The notes beneath the pieces are model-generated. The model was not told the origin of the DNA. It saw only the letters and a list, made by a program, of their open reading frames with translations, and searched no databases. The position numbers and the translations under genes were made by a program. From Methylobacterium currus (GTDB lineage: Bacteria; Pseudomonadota; Alphaproteobacteria; Rhizobiales; Beijerinckiaceae), in the NCBI RefSeq assembly GCF_003058325.1, contig NZ_CP028843.1:611501-675500 (forward strand): a DNA stretch of 64,000 bases, read 5' to 3'. This document shows positions 16,971 to 24,514 of the stretch, piece by piece (position 1 is the stretch's first letter; the number at the start of each line of letters is the position of its first letter).

Positions 16971-18029
16971 ATGCGCAAGCGCCTCCTCATCGCCGTCGCC
17001 GTCGCGGCGCCGCTCCCGGCCACGGCGCAGGTGAGCCCTGCCCGCGACAACATCGACGCGCTGATCGAGGCGCATGCCAAGGCCAACGGCGTCCCGGCGA
17101 GCTTCATCCACCGGGTGGTGAAACGGGAGAGCGGCTACAATCCCCGCGCGGTCGGCCGCGGCGGGGCCCTGGGGCTGATGCAGATCAAGCACGGCACCGC
17201 CCGGGCGCTGGGCTATAGCGGCCCGGCCTCCGGCCTGCTCGACGCCAAGGTCAACCTGACCTACGGCGTCGCCTATCTGGCCGGCGCCTACAAGACCGCG
17301 CATGGCAACGAGGCCCAGGCCTACAGCTACTACGCCCGCGGCTACTACTACGCCGCCAAGCGGGCCGGCATCCGCACCGACGTGGCGGAGCTCGAGGCGC
17401 CGCCGGTCCGGGAGCTGCCCACCAACCCGCTCAACAGGTTCCTCGGCAGCGTCTTCGGCAGCCGCCAGACGGCCGCCGCCACGACCGCCTCCGCCGATCC
17501 GTCGGTCGCCGCCCTGTCGAGCGCCGTCGCCCAGCCCGCAGCGGCGCCGCCAGTTCAGCTTCCGCCGCCCGGCGCCCCGCAAACCCTTGCGGCATACCAG
17601 CCGGCCGCCGCGCAGATCCAGGCGCAAGAGGCCGCCGCGCAGGCGTCGGCCCAGGCCGCCGCCGATCCGGTCGTCACCGTGCCGCTGCCGCCGGTCCGCC
17701 CGGCCTCCCTGGCGTTCCACGCCGCCCCGTCCGCCGGTCCGGCCCTCGCCTATGCGGACGGCGCCGCCACCCTGCCGTTCCCGACCTCAGGCCAGACGGT
17801 CAGCCTCGCCGCGGCGGCTCCCGCCCCGGCCGCCCCATCGGCCGCGGCGACCGCGGTCGCCTCCCTGGATCCGGCCGCCGTGCCGGCCGAGCCCGAGGCC
17901 GGCCCCAAGGTCCCGCTGCCGCCGCGCCGCCCGGTCGAGTTCCGTCACTTCGTCATGCGCAAACCCGCGCCGCCGGTGCCCCAGACCGCCGCTGCGCTTC
18001 CCGAACCGGCCGCCGCGGTCAGCCAGTAG
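16971..18029 (+). CDS. Lytic transglycosylase (SLT domain) with Ala/Pro-rich tail
   Basis: The product has 352 residues. A short signal peptide ends 'PATAQ'. The SLT domain covers about residues 27-135: the catalytic Glu53 lies in 'VVKRESGYNPRAVG', followed by 'GALGLMQIKHGTARALGY' and 'NLTYGVAYLAGAY'. It cleaves glycan strands of peptidoglycan in the periplasm. The remaining 210 residues are Ala/Pro-rich and disordered, with 'VPLPPVRP' and 'VPLPPRRP' motifs typical of alphaproteobacterial envelope proteins. It ends three bases from the convergent BKACE gene. Confidence 0.92.
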   Translation: MRKRLLIAVAVAAPLPATAQVSPARDNIDALIEAHAKANGVPASFIHRVVKRESGYNPRAVGRGGALGLMQIKHGTARALGYSGPASGLLDAKVNLTYGVAYLAGAYKTAHGNEAQAYSYYARGYYYAAKRAGIRTDVAELEAPPVRELPTNPLNRFLGSVFGSRQTAAATTASADPSVAALSSAVAQPAAAPPVQLPPPGAPQTLAAYQPAAAQIQAQEAAAQASAQAAADPVVTVPLPPVRPASLAFHAAPSAGPALAYADGAATLPFPTSGQTVSLAAAAPAPAAPSAAATAVASLDPAAVPAEPEAGPKVPLPPRRPVEFRHFVMRKPAPPVPQTAAALPEPAAAVSQ

Positions 18030-18032
18030 GCC

Positions 18033-18866
18033 TCACGCCTCCCCGGCGAACAGAGCCCGCGCCTGGGCCGGCGTCGCGACGGCGATCCCGATCGCGCGGG
18101 CGAGCGCCGCGAGGCTGGCGACCTGCGCGGCGTTGTCCGGCGCCAGGCTGCCATCCGGCCGCCAGAGGTTGTTCTCGAACCCGACCCGGGCATGCCCGCC
18201 GAGCGCCGCCGCGGCGATCAGGCAAGCCGCCTCCCGCGGCCCGAAGGCGCAGAGCGCCCAGGGCAGGTCCAGGTGGTGCTCGGAATTCCAGGTGGTCAGG
18301 AACGGCAGCAGGTCGGCAGGGTCCGAGCGCTGGCCGACCGCGTAGCGGCCGAGCACGAACAGCACGCTCGCCCGTTCGAGCGGGATCAGTCCCCGCGCCG
18401 ACAAGCCCTGGAAGCGGGCGACGTCGCCCGCATCGTACAGGATGTGCTGCACCAGGACCCCCGCCCGTGCCTGCTCGGCCAGGAAGGCGGCGGCGGCGCC
18501 CTCGTCCTCCGGTTCGGCGAAGAGCTCGCGGAGCGCGACCGAGAACGCCTCGGGCTTGAGCGCCCGCATCGCCGCCATCTGCTCAGCCGGTCTGTAGAGG
18601 CCGACCGCCTCGGTGGTGACCTGGCAGATCATCTCCGGACCCGCCTCCCGGCGCACCGCCGCGAGCGCCGCCCGGTAACGGTCGAGGTCGAGGGTATGGC
18701 GCTGCTCGGCATCGCGCACGTGCAGGTGGATCATCGCGGCGCCGGCCTCGCGGCAGCGGGCGGCGTCCAGGCCGATCTCCCGCGGGTCGATCGGCAGGGC
18801 CGGGTGATCGGCCTTGGTGCGGCGGGCGCCGTTCGGCGCCACGGTGATGACGAGGGGGGATGCCAT
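18033..18866 (-). CDS. 3-keto-5-aminohexanoate cleavage enzyme family (BKACE, former DUF849)
   Basis: The 277-residue protein is a zinc-dependent TIM barrel. The metal-binding HLH of 'MIHLHVRD' (His47, His49), the opening 'VITVAPNGARR' and 'GGHARVGFENNLWRPDG' near the C-terminus are diagnostic. BKACE enzymes condense a beta-keto acid with acetyl-CoA to give a CoA ester and acetoacetate. No CoA transferase, lysine-fermentation or carnitine gene lies nearby, so the keto-acid substrate is unknown. It is convergent with the transglycosylase gene. Confidence 0.9.
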   Translation of the reverse strand: MASPLVITVAPNGARRTKADHPALPIDPREIGLDAARCREAGAAMIHLHVRDAEQRHTLDLDRYRAALAAVRREAGPEMICQVTTEAVGLYRPAEQMAAMRALKPEAFSVALRELFAEPEDEGAAAAFLAEQARAGVLVQHILYDAGDVARFQGLSARGLIPLERASVLFVLGRYAVGQRSDPADLLPFLTTWNSEHHLDLPWALCAFGPREAACLIAAAALGGHARVGFENNLWRPDGSLAPDNAAQVASLAALARAIGIAVATPAQARALFAGEA

Positions 18867-18982
18867 CGGTCTCTCGGTTCTCCGCGCTCGTCCCGGTCAC
18901 GGCCGTCGGGGCTACCCGCTTCGGCACCGTCTCACTCTGCACCGCCCGCGCGGCGCCGCCCAGACGGGCCGCCCCGGCTTCG

Positions 18983-19789
18983 TCACGTCGGATGGTCCCC
19001 GCGCGAGCGCTGGTGCAGGGCCAGCACCAGGAGCCCGATGCCCGCGACCGTGACGAGGCCGGACACCGTGAGGATGCGGCGGATCAGGGGCGTATAGACC
19101 CCGGTCTGCGGGTCGTAGCCGTAGCAGAGCAGGATCAGCCGGTCGCCGACGCCGCCGATCCGACCCTCGCCGGCCTCGACCAGGGCGAGGCGCAGGTCGC
19201 GGGCGGTCATGGCCAGCGGCGACAGCGCCCGGGCGACCCGGCCGTCGCCGGTGAGGACCAGGGCGCCGGCCGGGTGGGCATAGGAATCGGTGTCCCGGTC
19301 GTAGGCGTAGGCGTAGCCGACCGCCTGCGTCACCGCCTCGACCGGCCCCGGCGACCCGGTGAGCACCGCGGCGCTGGCGAGGAGCGGCCCCTGGCCGAGC
19401 TGCTCCGCCACCATGGCGCGGGCGGTGGCGGCGTCCGCGCGCGGATTGAAGCCGAGCGTCACCAGCCGGTAATCCGTGCCCGGCGCGAGGCCGGTCGCGG
19501 CGAGCGCCGTCCCGGCGACGGCGAGCATCGGGTCGCAGACGTTGCGGCAGGCATAGTCGACGGGCATCAGCAGCGCAGGACGCCCGGAGAGCACGTCGCC
19601 GAGCGTCAGGCGCCGGCCGTCGGCACTGTCCGTGAAGGCGGCGTCGAGCGGCGCCCGCGCCCCCGGCGGCGGCGCCAGGCCGACGCCGGAGAGATCCTTC
19701 GATGTCAGCCCCGCCGCGGCCGGCTGGCCGAGGAGGCAGAGCAGGACCGCGAGGCCGAAGCGGGACGGCGTGATGCCGGAAACTCTCAT
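18983..19789 (-). CDS. SCO1/SenC family copper-binding thioredoxin-like protein
   Basis: The product has 268 residues. A signal peptide ends near 'PAAA'; the thioredoxin-like domain carries the copper-binding CxxxC (Cys81-RNV-Cys85) and the distal His in 'DSYAHPAGALVLTGDGR' near residue 170. A C-terminal membrane helix ('LTVSGLVTVAGIGLLVLAL') anchors it, a layout seen in SCO proteins that serve cytochrome oxidase assembly. The ATG was chosen for the signal peptide. No oxidase genes adjoin, so it may act in a general copper delivery or thiol role. Confidence 0.88.
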   Translation of the reverse strand: MRVSGITPSRFGLAVLLCLLGQPAAAGLTSKDLSGVGLAPPPGARAPLDAAFTDSADGRRLTLGDVLSGRPALLMPVDYACRNVCDPMLAVAGTALAATGLAPGTDYRLVTLGFNPRADAATARAMVAEQLGQGPLLASAAVLTGSPGPVEAVTQAVGYAYAYDRDTDSYAHPAGALVLTGDGRVARALSPLAMTARDLRLALVEAGEGRIGGVGDRLILLCYGYDPQTGVYTPLIRRILTVSGLVTVAGIGLLVLALHQRSRGDHPT

Positions 19790-19915
19790 CGCTTGCGTCG
19801 ACCGCCCGGAACCCGCACCTTCGCCATCAAATAGGGCGGCCGCAGGCGTCACCGGCATCGCGGACAAGACGCCGCAGCGGGCAGGGCGCGACGTGCGGGC
19901 AGAGGGCGATAGGCG

Positions 19916-19945
19916 GGAAGGCAGCGACATGGAAGGCAGCGACAT
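19916..19945 (+). repeat. Perfect 15-bp tandem duplication carrying ribosome binding site and start codon
   Basis: GGAAGGCAGCGACAT occurs twice in a row. Each copy supplies a GGAAGG and most of an ATG, so the downstream gene has two equally good in-frame starts, at 19929 and 19944. Confidence 0.9.
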
Positions 19946-20555
19946 GGACGAGATTCGCGACGCGGTCACCTTGCGCGACCATATGGGCCCGGTCAGCCGC
20001 CTCGCCGAGGGCAAGGTGCAGCCCCGGCTCGACCGGCATGCCCGCGCCTTCATCGCGCTCTCGCCGTTCCTGGTGGTCGCCACCGCCGACGAGGAGGGAC
20101 GCGCCGATGCGAGCCCGCGGGGCGACGCGCCGGGCTTCGTCCAGGTGCTCGACGACGCCACCCTGCTGATCCCCGACCGGCGCGGCAACAACCGCGCCGA
20201 CAGTTTCGGCAACCTGCTGGCGGCGCCGGGCATCGGCCTGATCTTCCTCGTGCCGGGCCTCACCGAGACCCTGCGGGTCAACGGCACCGCCCGCCTCACC
20301 ACCGATCCCGCCCTGCTGGCGCCCCTCGCCGCCCAGGGCAAGGTGCCGACCACCGGGCTCGTCGTCACGGCGCGGGAGGTCTTCTTCCATTGCGGCAAGG
20401 CGGTGATGCGGGCGCGGCTGTGGGACCCCGCGGCCCAGGTGCCGCGCGAGAGCTTCCCGAGCCTCGGCCGCGTGCTCGCCGAGCAGACCGGCGCGATCGG
20501 CGTCGCCGAGGCCGAGCGGCTGATGGACGAATCCTACCGGACGCGGCTCTACTGA
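19929..20555 (+). CDS. Pyridoxamine 5'-phosphate oxidase-fold FMN flavoprotein
   Basis: The product has 208 residues (203 from the second start). It is a split-barrel flavin-binding protein; the block 'FIALSPFLVVATADEEGRAD', 'SPRGDAPGFV', 'LLIPDRRGNNRADSFGNLL' and 'IFLVPGLTETLRVNGTARL' matches the PPOX subgroup I remember as the DR_2398 type. No signal peptide. It lies divergent to the SCO gene, 139 bases away. The reaction is unknown; it probably binds FMN or F420 and reduces small molecules. Both candidate ATGs lie in a tandem duplication. Confidence 0.88.
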   Translation: MEGSDMDEIRDAVTLRDHMGPVSRLAEGKVQPRLDRHARAFIALSPFLVVATADEEGRADASPRGDAPGFVQVLDDATLLIPDRRGNNRADSFGNLLAAPGIGLIFLVPGLTETLRVNGTARLTTDPALLAPLAAQGKVPTTGLVVTAREVFFHCGKAVMRARLWDPAAQVPRESFPSLGRVLAEQTGAIGVAEAERLMDESYRTRLY

Positions 20556-20690
20556 GGAGTATCGTGTTCTAGTTGTTTTCAGAAATAAACAAACTTAAGG
20601 TTGCTCACACGACGGAACCCGTCGCATCGTGCTAGTGTATGGTCGGGTGGCGCCCGTGCGGGAAGCGCCGGCCAAGGCGAGGATCAGCCG

Positions 20691-21062
20691 ATGAAAGGAC
20701 AGGAGAGGCCCGATCCCCTTCGGGTTCTCGTGGTCGAGGACGAGTATTTCATCGCCGACGACATCTCGCGGGCGCTGATCCGGCACGGCGCCGAGGTGAT
20801 CGGCCCGGTGCCGACGCTCCAGGAGGCCCGGACCCTCATGGTGTCGCATTCCATCGATCTCGCGGTCCTGGACATCAACCTGCGGGGCGAGCTCGTCTAT
20901 CCGCTGGTCGCCGAGCTGAGCCGACGCGGCGTGCCGGTGGTCTTCGCCACCGGCTACGATACCGCGGCGATCCCGGCCGATTACGGTGCGATCCCGGCCT
21001 GGTCCAAGCCTTTCGACTACAACGCTCTTGCCGACGTGCTGCCCGGCCTGCGCCGCGCCTGA
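20691..21062 (+). CDS. Single-domain response regulator
   Basis: The 123-residue protein is only a receiver domain. The acidic pair follows 'VLVVEDE', the phospho-acceptor is Asp61 in 'LAVLDINLRGE', the Thr/Ser switch lies in 'VVFATGYD', and Lys of 'AWSKPF' is near 108. AGGA precedes the ATG by about eight bases. No output domain or adjacent kinase is present, so it may act by phosphate relay or protein binding, in the style of small CheY-like regulators common in alphaproteobacteria. The AT-rich leader from about 20571 to 20600 probably contains its promoter. Confidence 0.92.
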   Translation: MKGQERPDPLRVLVVEDEYFIADDISRALIRHGAEVIGPVPTLQEARTLMVSHSIDLAVLDINLRGELVYPLVAELSRRGVPVVFATGYDTAAIPADYGAIPAWSKPFDYNALADVLPGLRRA

Positions 21063-21136
21063 GAAAAATCTCCGTCCATCTTGCGACAGCGATCGGCCGC
21101 GACATCGGGTGACGCTGTGTTCCGACGCACTGCAGC

Positions 21137-21161
21137 GGAACCGTCACGCTCGCACCCTGTT
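21137..21161 (+). promoter_or_regulatory. Possible EcfG-type (general stress) promoter of the DUF1275 gene
   Basis: GGAAC is followed after 16 bases by TGTT, one base off the alphaproteobacterial EcfG consensus GGAAC-N16/17-CGTT, 50 bases before the ATG. Confidence 0.35.
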
Positions 21162-21210
21162 CTGCATCGGAGCGGTTTCTGCCCCGACGGCAGCACAGGA
21201 GAAAGGCTGA

Positions 21211-21954
21211 ATGGCATCAGAGAAGGACACGAAGGCCTTTCCGGCCGCCGCGAACACCCGGGTTCCGTTCGCGCTGGCCCTGTCGGCTCTGGCCGGCTGC
21301 GCGGACGCGATCGGGTTCCTCGAATTCTCGCAGCTGTTCATGTCGTTCATGAGCGGCAACACCACCCGCCTCGGCGCGGCGGTCAGCCTGGGCGAATGGG
21401 GCAACGTCACCCGCGTCGGCAGCACCATCGCGCTGTTCTGCTTCGGCGCCTTCCTGGGCACGCTGATTGCCGCCGCCGTCGGCTACTGGCGGCTCGCGGT
21501 GCTGCTCGGCCTTCAGGCGCTCCTGCTCTGCGTCGGCCTGGTCATGCCGCGCGGCCCCGAGGAGTTCCCGCTCCACGCCTACCCGATCGTGCTGGCGCTC
21601 GGCATGCAGAACGCCGTCCTGCAGGACGAGGAGGGCCGCAGCCTGGCGCTCACCTACGTCACCGGCGCGGTGGTGCGCTTCGGCACCGGCCTCGCCAACC
21701 TGCTGCTGGGCCATCCCTCCCCGTCCTTCTGGATCCAGGCGCCGCTCTGGGCCGCCCTGACGCTCGGGGCGATCAGCGGCGGCCTGCTGCACGGTCTCTA
21801 TGGCGAGCGCGCCTTCCTGGTGCCGGCGGTCGTCGCGGCCTTGCTGGCGGCGATCGCCCTGGCGATGACGCTGATCCACGGCGACGGGCCGCTGGTCTCC
21901 GGCACCAAGTCGCCGGCGCCGGACGCCGCCGCCACGGCTCCGCCGGTAGTGTGA
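21211..21954 (+). CDS. DUF1275 (YoaK) family membrane protein
   Basis: The product has 247 residues and about six hydrophobic helices. The family signature 'FMSFMSGNTTRLG' (near 45-57) and 'LGMQNAVLQDE...TYVTGAVVRFG' are both present. The Ala-rich N- and C-termini are soluble tails. AGGAGAAAGG lies just before the ATG. It is probably a transporter or membrane regulator, but the substrate of the family is not established. It is followed by a clear terminator. Confidence 0.9.
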   Translation: MASEKDTKAFPAAANTRVPFALALSALAGCADAIGFLEFSQLFMSFMSGNTTRLGAAVSLGEWGNVTRVGSTIALFCFGAFLGTLIAAAVGYWRLAVLLGLQALLLCVGLVMPRGPEEFPLHAYPIVLALGMQNAVLQDEEGRSLALTYVTGAVVRFGTGLANLLLGHPSPSFWIQAPLWAALTLGAISGGLLHGLYGERAFLVPAVVAALLAAIALAMTLIHGDGPLVSGTKSPAPDAAATAPPVV

Positions 21955-21961
21955 CGCGAAC

Positions 21962-21984
21962 CCGGAGCGGGGATTCCGCTCCGG
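21962..21984 (+). terminator. Terminator hairpin after the DUF1275 gene
   Basis: A perfect 9-base-pair stem (CCGGAGCGG / CCGCTCCGG) with loop GGATT lies seven bases after the stop; the tail (CAAAGATT) is only weakly T-rich. Confidence 0.6.
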
Positions 21985-22167
21985 CAAAGATTACGCATCG
22001 TTCATGGGGCGGAGACACCCGCGTAAGCTGGAGGCGTCCATAACGGCAGGGTCGCCGGACGCGGTGCCGCCCTCATCCCCCCGGGCGGTGCCGCGCTCCA
22101 AGGCCCCGAGGGCCGGGGCGCCGGGTCCTCATCGTCGCCCCCCAGACGACCCGGTGCACCGTGCCAC

Positions 22168-22255
22168 GGCAGGCCGAGCCTCCCGCTCGGCCTGCCGCCC
22201 CCGGCGGCGATGCCCCGGCGTGCCGCGCTCCCACCCCCCGGAGCGGCACGCCGGG
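22168..22255 (+). promoter_or_regulatory. Two strong GC-rich hairpins in the leader of the two-component operon
   Basis: The first is a perfect 12-base-pair stem (22168-22179 with 22185-22196, 5-base loop). The second is a perfect 13-base-pair stem (22214-22226 with 22243-22255, 16-base loop). They fill most of the 377-base gap before the response regulator. Neither has a U-tract. They may be an attenuator, an RNA-stability element or part of a repeat family; the rest of the gap shows no gene. Confidence 0.5.
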
Positions 22256-22331
22256 CGGGGCCGGCCCGGGGTCTTTCAAGGGCGCCAGGACCCGGATCGA
22301 GAACTCCCGCGCGCCGGGGATCTGGCCTACA

Positions 22332-23030
22332 ATGCCCGACATGCGCCTTCTGATCATCGAGGACGACCGCGAAGCGTCCAGCTACCTCTCCAAGGCCTTC
22401 CGCGAGGCCGGCCACGTCGCCGATACCGCCGATGACGGGCTCGACGGCTACGCGCTGGCGCGCGAGGGGACTTACGACGTGCTGGTGGTCGACCGGATGC
22501 TGCCGAAGCTCGACGGCCTGTCGCTGATCCGCTCGCTGCGCGAGCAGGGCGTCGACACGCCGGTCCTGATCCTCTCGGCGCTCGGCCAGGTCGACGACCG
22601 GGTGAAGGGCCTCAAGGCCGGGGGCGACGATTACCTGCCCAAGCCCTACGCCTTCTCCGAGCTGATGGCCCGGATCGAGGTGCTGGCCCGCCGGCGCGGC
22701 GGCGGCCCGGCGACCGAGGTGACGAGCTACCGCGTCGGCGACCTCGAACTCGACCGGCTGTCGCACCGGGTCACCCGGGCCGGCCAGGAGATCCCGCTCC
22801 AGCCGCGGGAGTTCCGCCTGCTCGAATACCTGATGCGCCATGCCGGCCAGGTCGTCACCCGCACGATGCTGCTCGAGCACGTCTGGGACTACCATTTCGA
22901 TCCGCAGACCAACGTCATCGACGTCCACGTCTCCCGCCTGCGCGCCAAGGTCGACAAGGGCTTCGACCGCCCGATGATCCACACCGTGCGGGGCGCCGGC
23001 TACATGGTCCGCGCCGGCGGCGAGGCGTGA
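22332..23030 (+). CDS. OmpR-family response regulator
   Basis: The product has 232 residues. The receiver domain has 'LLIIEDDRE', phospho-acceptor Asp54 in 'LVVDRMLPKLDG', and Lys in 'YLPKPYAFSEL'. The C-terminal winged helix is complete: 'PLQPREFRLLEYLM', 'TRTMLLEHVWDYHFDPQTN' and 'VDVHVSRLRAKVD'-like recognition helix, ending 'TVRGAGYMV'. ATG at 22341 is an alternative start. Its stop overlaps the GTG of the kinase gene, so the pair is co-translated. The signal is unknown. Confidence 0.93.
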   Translation: MPDMRLLIIEDDREASSYLSKAFREAGHVADTADDGLDGYALAREGTYDVLVVDRMLPKLDGLSLIRSLREQGVDTPVLILSALGQVDDRVKGLKAGGDDYLPKPYAFSELMARIEVLARRRGGGPATEVTSYRVGDLELDRLSHRVTRAGQEIPLQPREFRLLEYLMRHAGQVVTRTMLLEHVWDYHFDPQTNVIDVHVSRLRAKVDKGFDRPMIHTVRGAGYMVRAGGEA

Positions 23031-24514
23031 GCGTCCGGAATCCAGGCCCTCTCGGCGCAGGCCCTCTCGGCGCGAGCGCGCCCGACGGCGTGCTGGCCCG
23101 TCTCGGCGCGCTGTTTCGCACCACCGCGTTCAAGCTCTCGCTCGCCTACCTCCTGATCTTCGCTGCCTTCGCGTTCTTCGCCCTGGGCTACGTCGCCTGG
23201 AACGCGCGGCGAGTCCTCGACGACCAGATCGTCTCGACCATCGAGGCCGAGATCAACGGCCTGTCCGACCAATACGCGTCCGGCGGCATCCGCCGCCTCG
23301 TCGGCGTCGTCGAGCGGCGCTCGCGCGAGCCCGGCGCCTCGCTCTACCTCGTCACCACCCCGGCCGGCGAGCACGTCGTCGGCAATGTCGAGGCGCTGCC
23401 CCCGGGCGTGCTCGCCGCGCCGGGCCAGACCGAGACGGCCTATGGCCGCGGCACCGACGGCGACCGCCTCGACCACCGGGCGATCGTGCGCATCTTCACC
23501 CTGCCGGGGGGCTTCCGCCTGCTCGTCGGCCGCGACGTCGAGGAGCGCGACCGCCTGCGGGCGGTGATCGGGCGGGCCTTCGCCTGGTCGCTGATGCTGG
23601 TCGTCGGCCTCGGCTTCCTCGGCAGCTGGTTCATCGCCCAGCGCGTCCTGAAGCGCGTCGACCACATGACCGAGATCACCCGCGGCATCATGGCGGGCGA
23701 CCTCGACGGGCGGCTGACGCTCGCCGGCAACGGCGACGAGCTCGACCGGCTGGCGAGCAACCTCAACGCGATGCTCGACCGCATCGGCGAGCTGATGCGC
23801 GGCATGCGCGAGGTCTCGGACAACATCGCCCACGACCTCAAGACCCCGCTCACCCGCCTGCGCAACAAGGCCGACGCGGCTCTGCGCGAGGGCGACGACC
23901 CGGATTCCTTGCGGGCGGCGCTGGAAGCCAACATCGAGGAGAGCGACAACCTGATCCGGGTGTTCAACGCGCTTCTGATGATCGCGCGGCTCGAGGCCGG
24001 CAATGCCCGCGAGGGGCTGGCGGATTTCGATGCCGGGGCGGTCGCCCTCGAGGTCGCGGAGTTGTACGAAGCGGTGGCGGAGGAACGCGGCGTCGCCTTG
24101 CGGGCCGAGGTCGAGGACGGCCTGGTGCTGCATGGCAGCCGCGAATTGATCGGACAGGCGATGGCGAACCTGATCGACAACGCCCTGAAATACGGGCAAA
24201 AAACCGGCATTGCCACCGAGGGGCCAATGGTCCGCGTCGCGGCGCGGCGGGAGAATGGCAGCGTGGTGCTCACCGTGGCCGACCGGGGCGAGGGCATCCC
24301 GGAGGCCGAGCGCGGCCGGGTGCTGGAGCGCTTCGTGCGGCTCGAGACGGCCCGCACGCGGCCGGGCTTCGGGCTGGGCTTGAGCCTCGTCAACGCCGTC
24401 GCGCGCCTGCACCAGGGCACCTTCACCTTGGAGGACAACGCGCCGGGCCTGCGCGCCACCTTGCGCCTGCCGGCCCTGCCGCGCGATCAGGCCGTCCGGG
24501 AGAGTGCCGCGTGA
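23027..24514 (+). CDS. Sensor histidine kinase partner of the upstream regulator
   Basis: The product has 495 residues. TM1 is near 38-60, a periplasmic sensor follows to about 180, then TM2 near 187-205 and a HAMP linker. The phospho-acceptor His near residue 269 lies in 'NIAHDLKTPLTRLRNK', and the ATPase has 'NLIDNALKYG', 'DRGEGIPEAE' and 'FGLGLSLV'. The GTG start overlaps the regulator stop, and the kinase stop overlaps the glnE GTG. A 15-bp tandem duplication near the start adds a second GPLGA to the cytoplasmic tail. Confidence 0.93.
   Translation: MSVRNPGPLGAGPLGASAPDGVLARLGALFRTTAFKLSLAYLLIFAAFAFFALGYVAWNARRVLDDQIVSTIEAEINGLSDQYASGGIRRLVGVVERRSREPGASLYLVTTPAGEHVVGNVEALPPGVLAAPGQTETAYGRGTDGDRLDHRAIVRIFTLPGGFRLLVGRDVEERDRLRAVIGRAFAWSLMLVVGLGFLGSWFIAQRVLKRVDHMTEITRGIMAGDLDGRLTLAGNGDELDRLASNLNAMLDRIGELMRGMREVSDNIAHDLKTPLTRLRNKADAALREGDDPDSLRAALEANIEESDNLIRVFNALLMIARLEAGNAREGLADFDAGAVALEVAELYEAVAEERGVALRAEVEDGLVLHGSRELIGQAMANLIDNALKYGQKTGIATEGPMVRVAARRENGSVVLTVADRGEGIPEAERGRVLERFVRLETARTRPGFGLGLSLVNAVARLHQGTFTLEDNAPGLRATLRLPALPRDQAVRESAA
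23044..23073 (+). repeat. Perfect 15-bp tandem duplication in the kinase N-terminus
   Basis: AGGCCCTCTCGGCGC occurs twice head to tail, encoding GPLGA twice in residues 7-16 of the kinase. The reading frame is kept. Confidence 0.9.

Noticed and set aside
20614..20640. GGAAC before the single-domain response regulator as an EcfG promoter
   Set aside because: No CGTT at 16 or 17 bases downstream.
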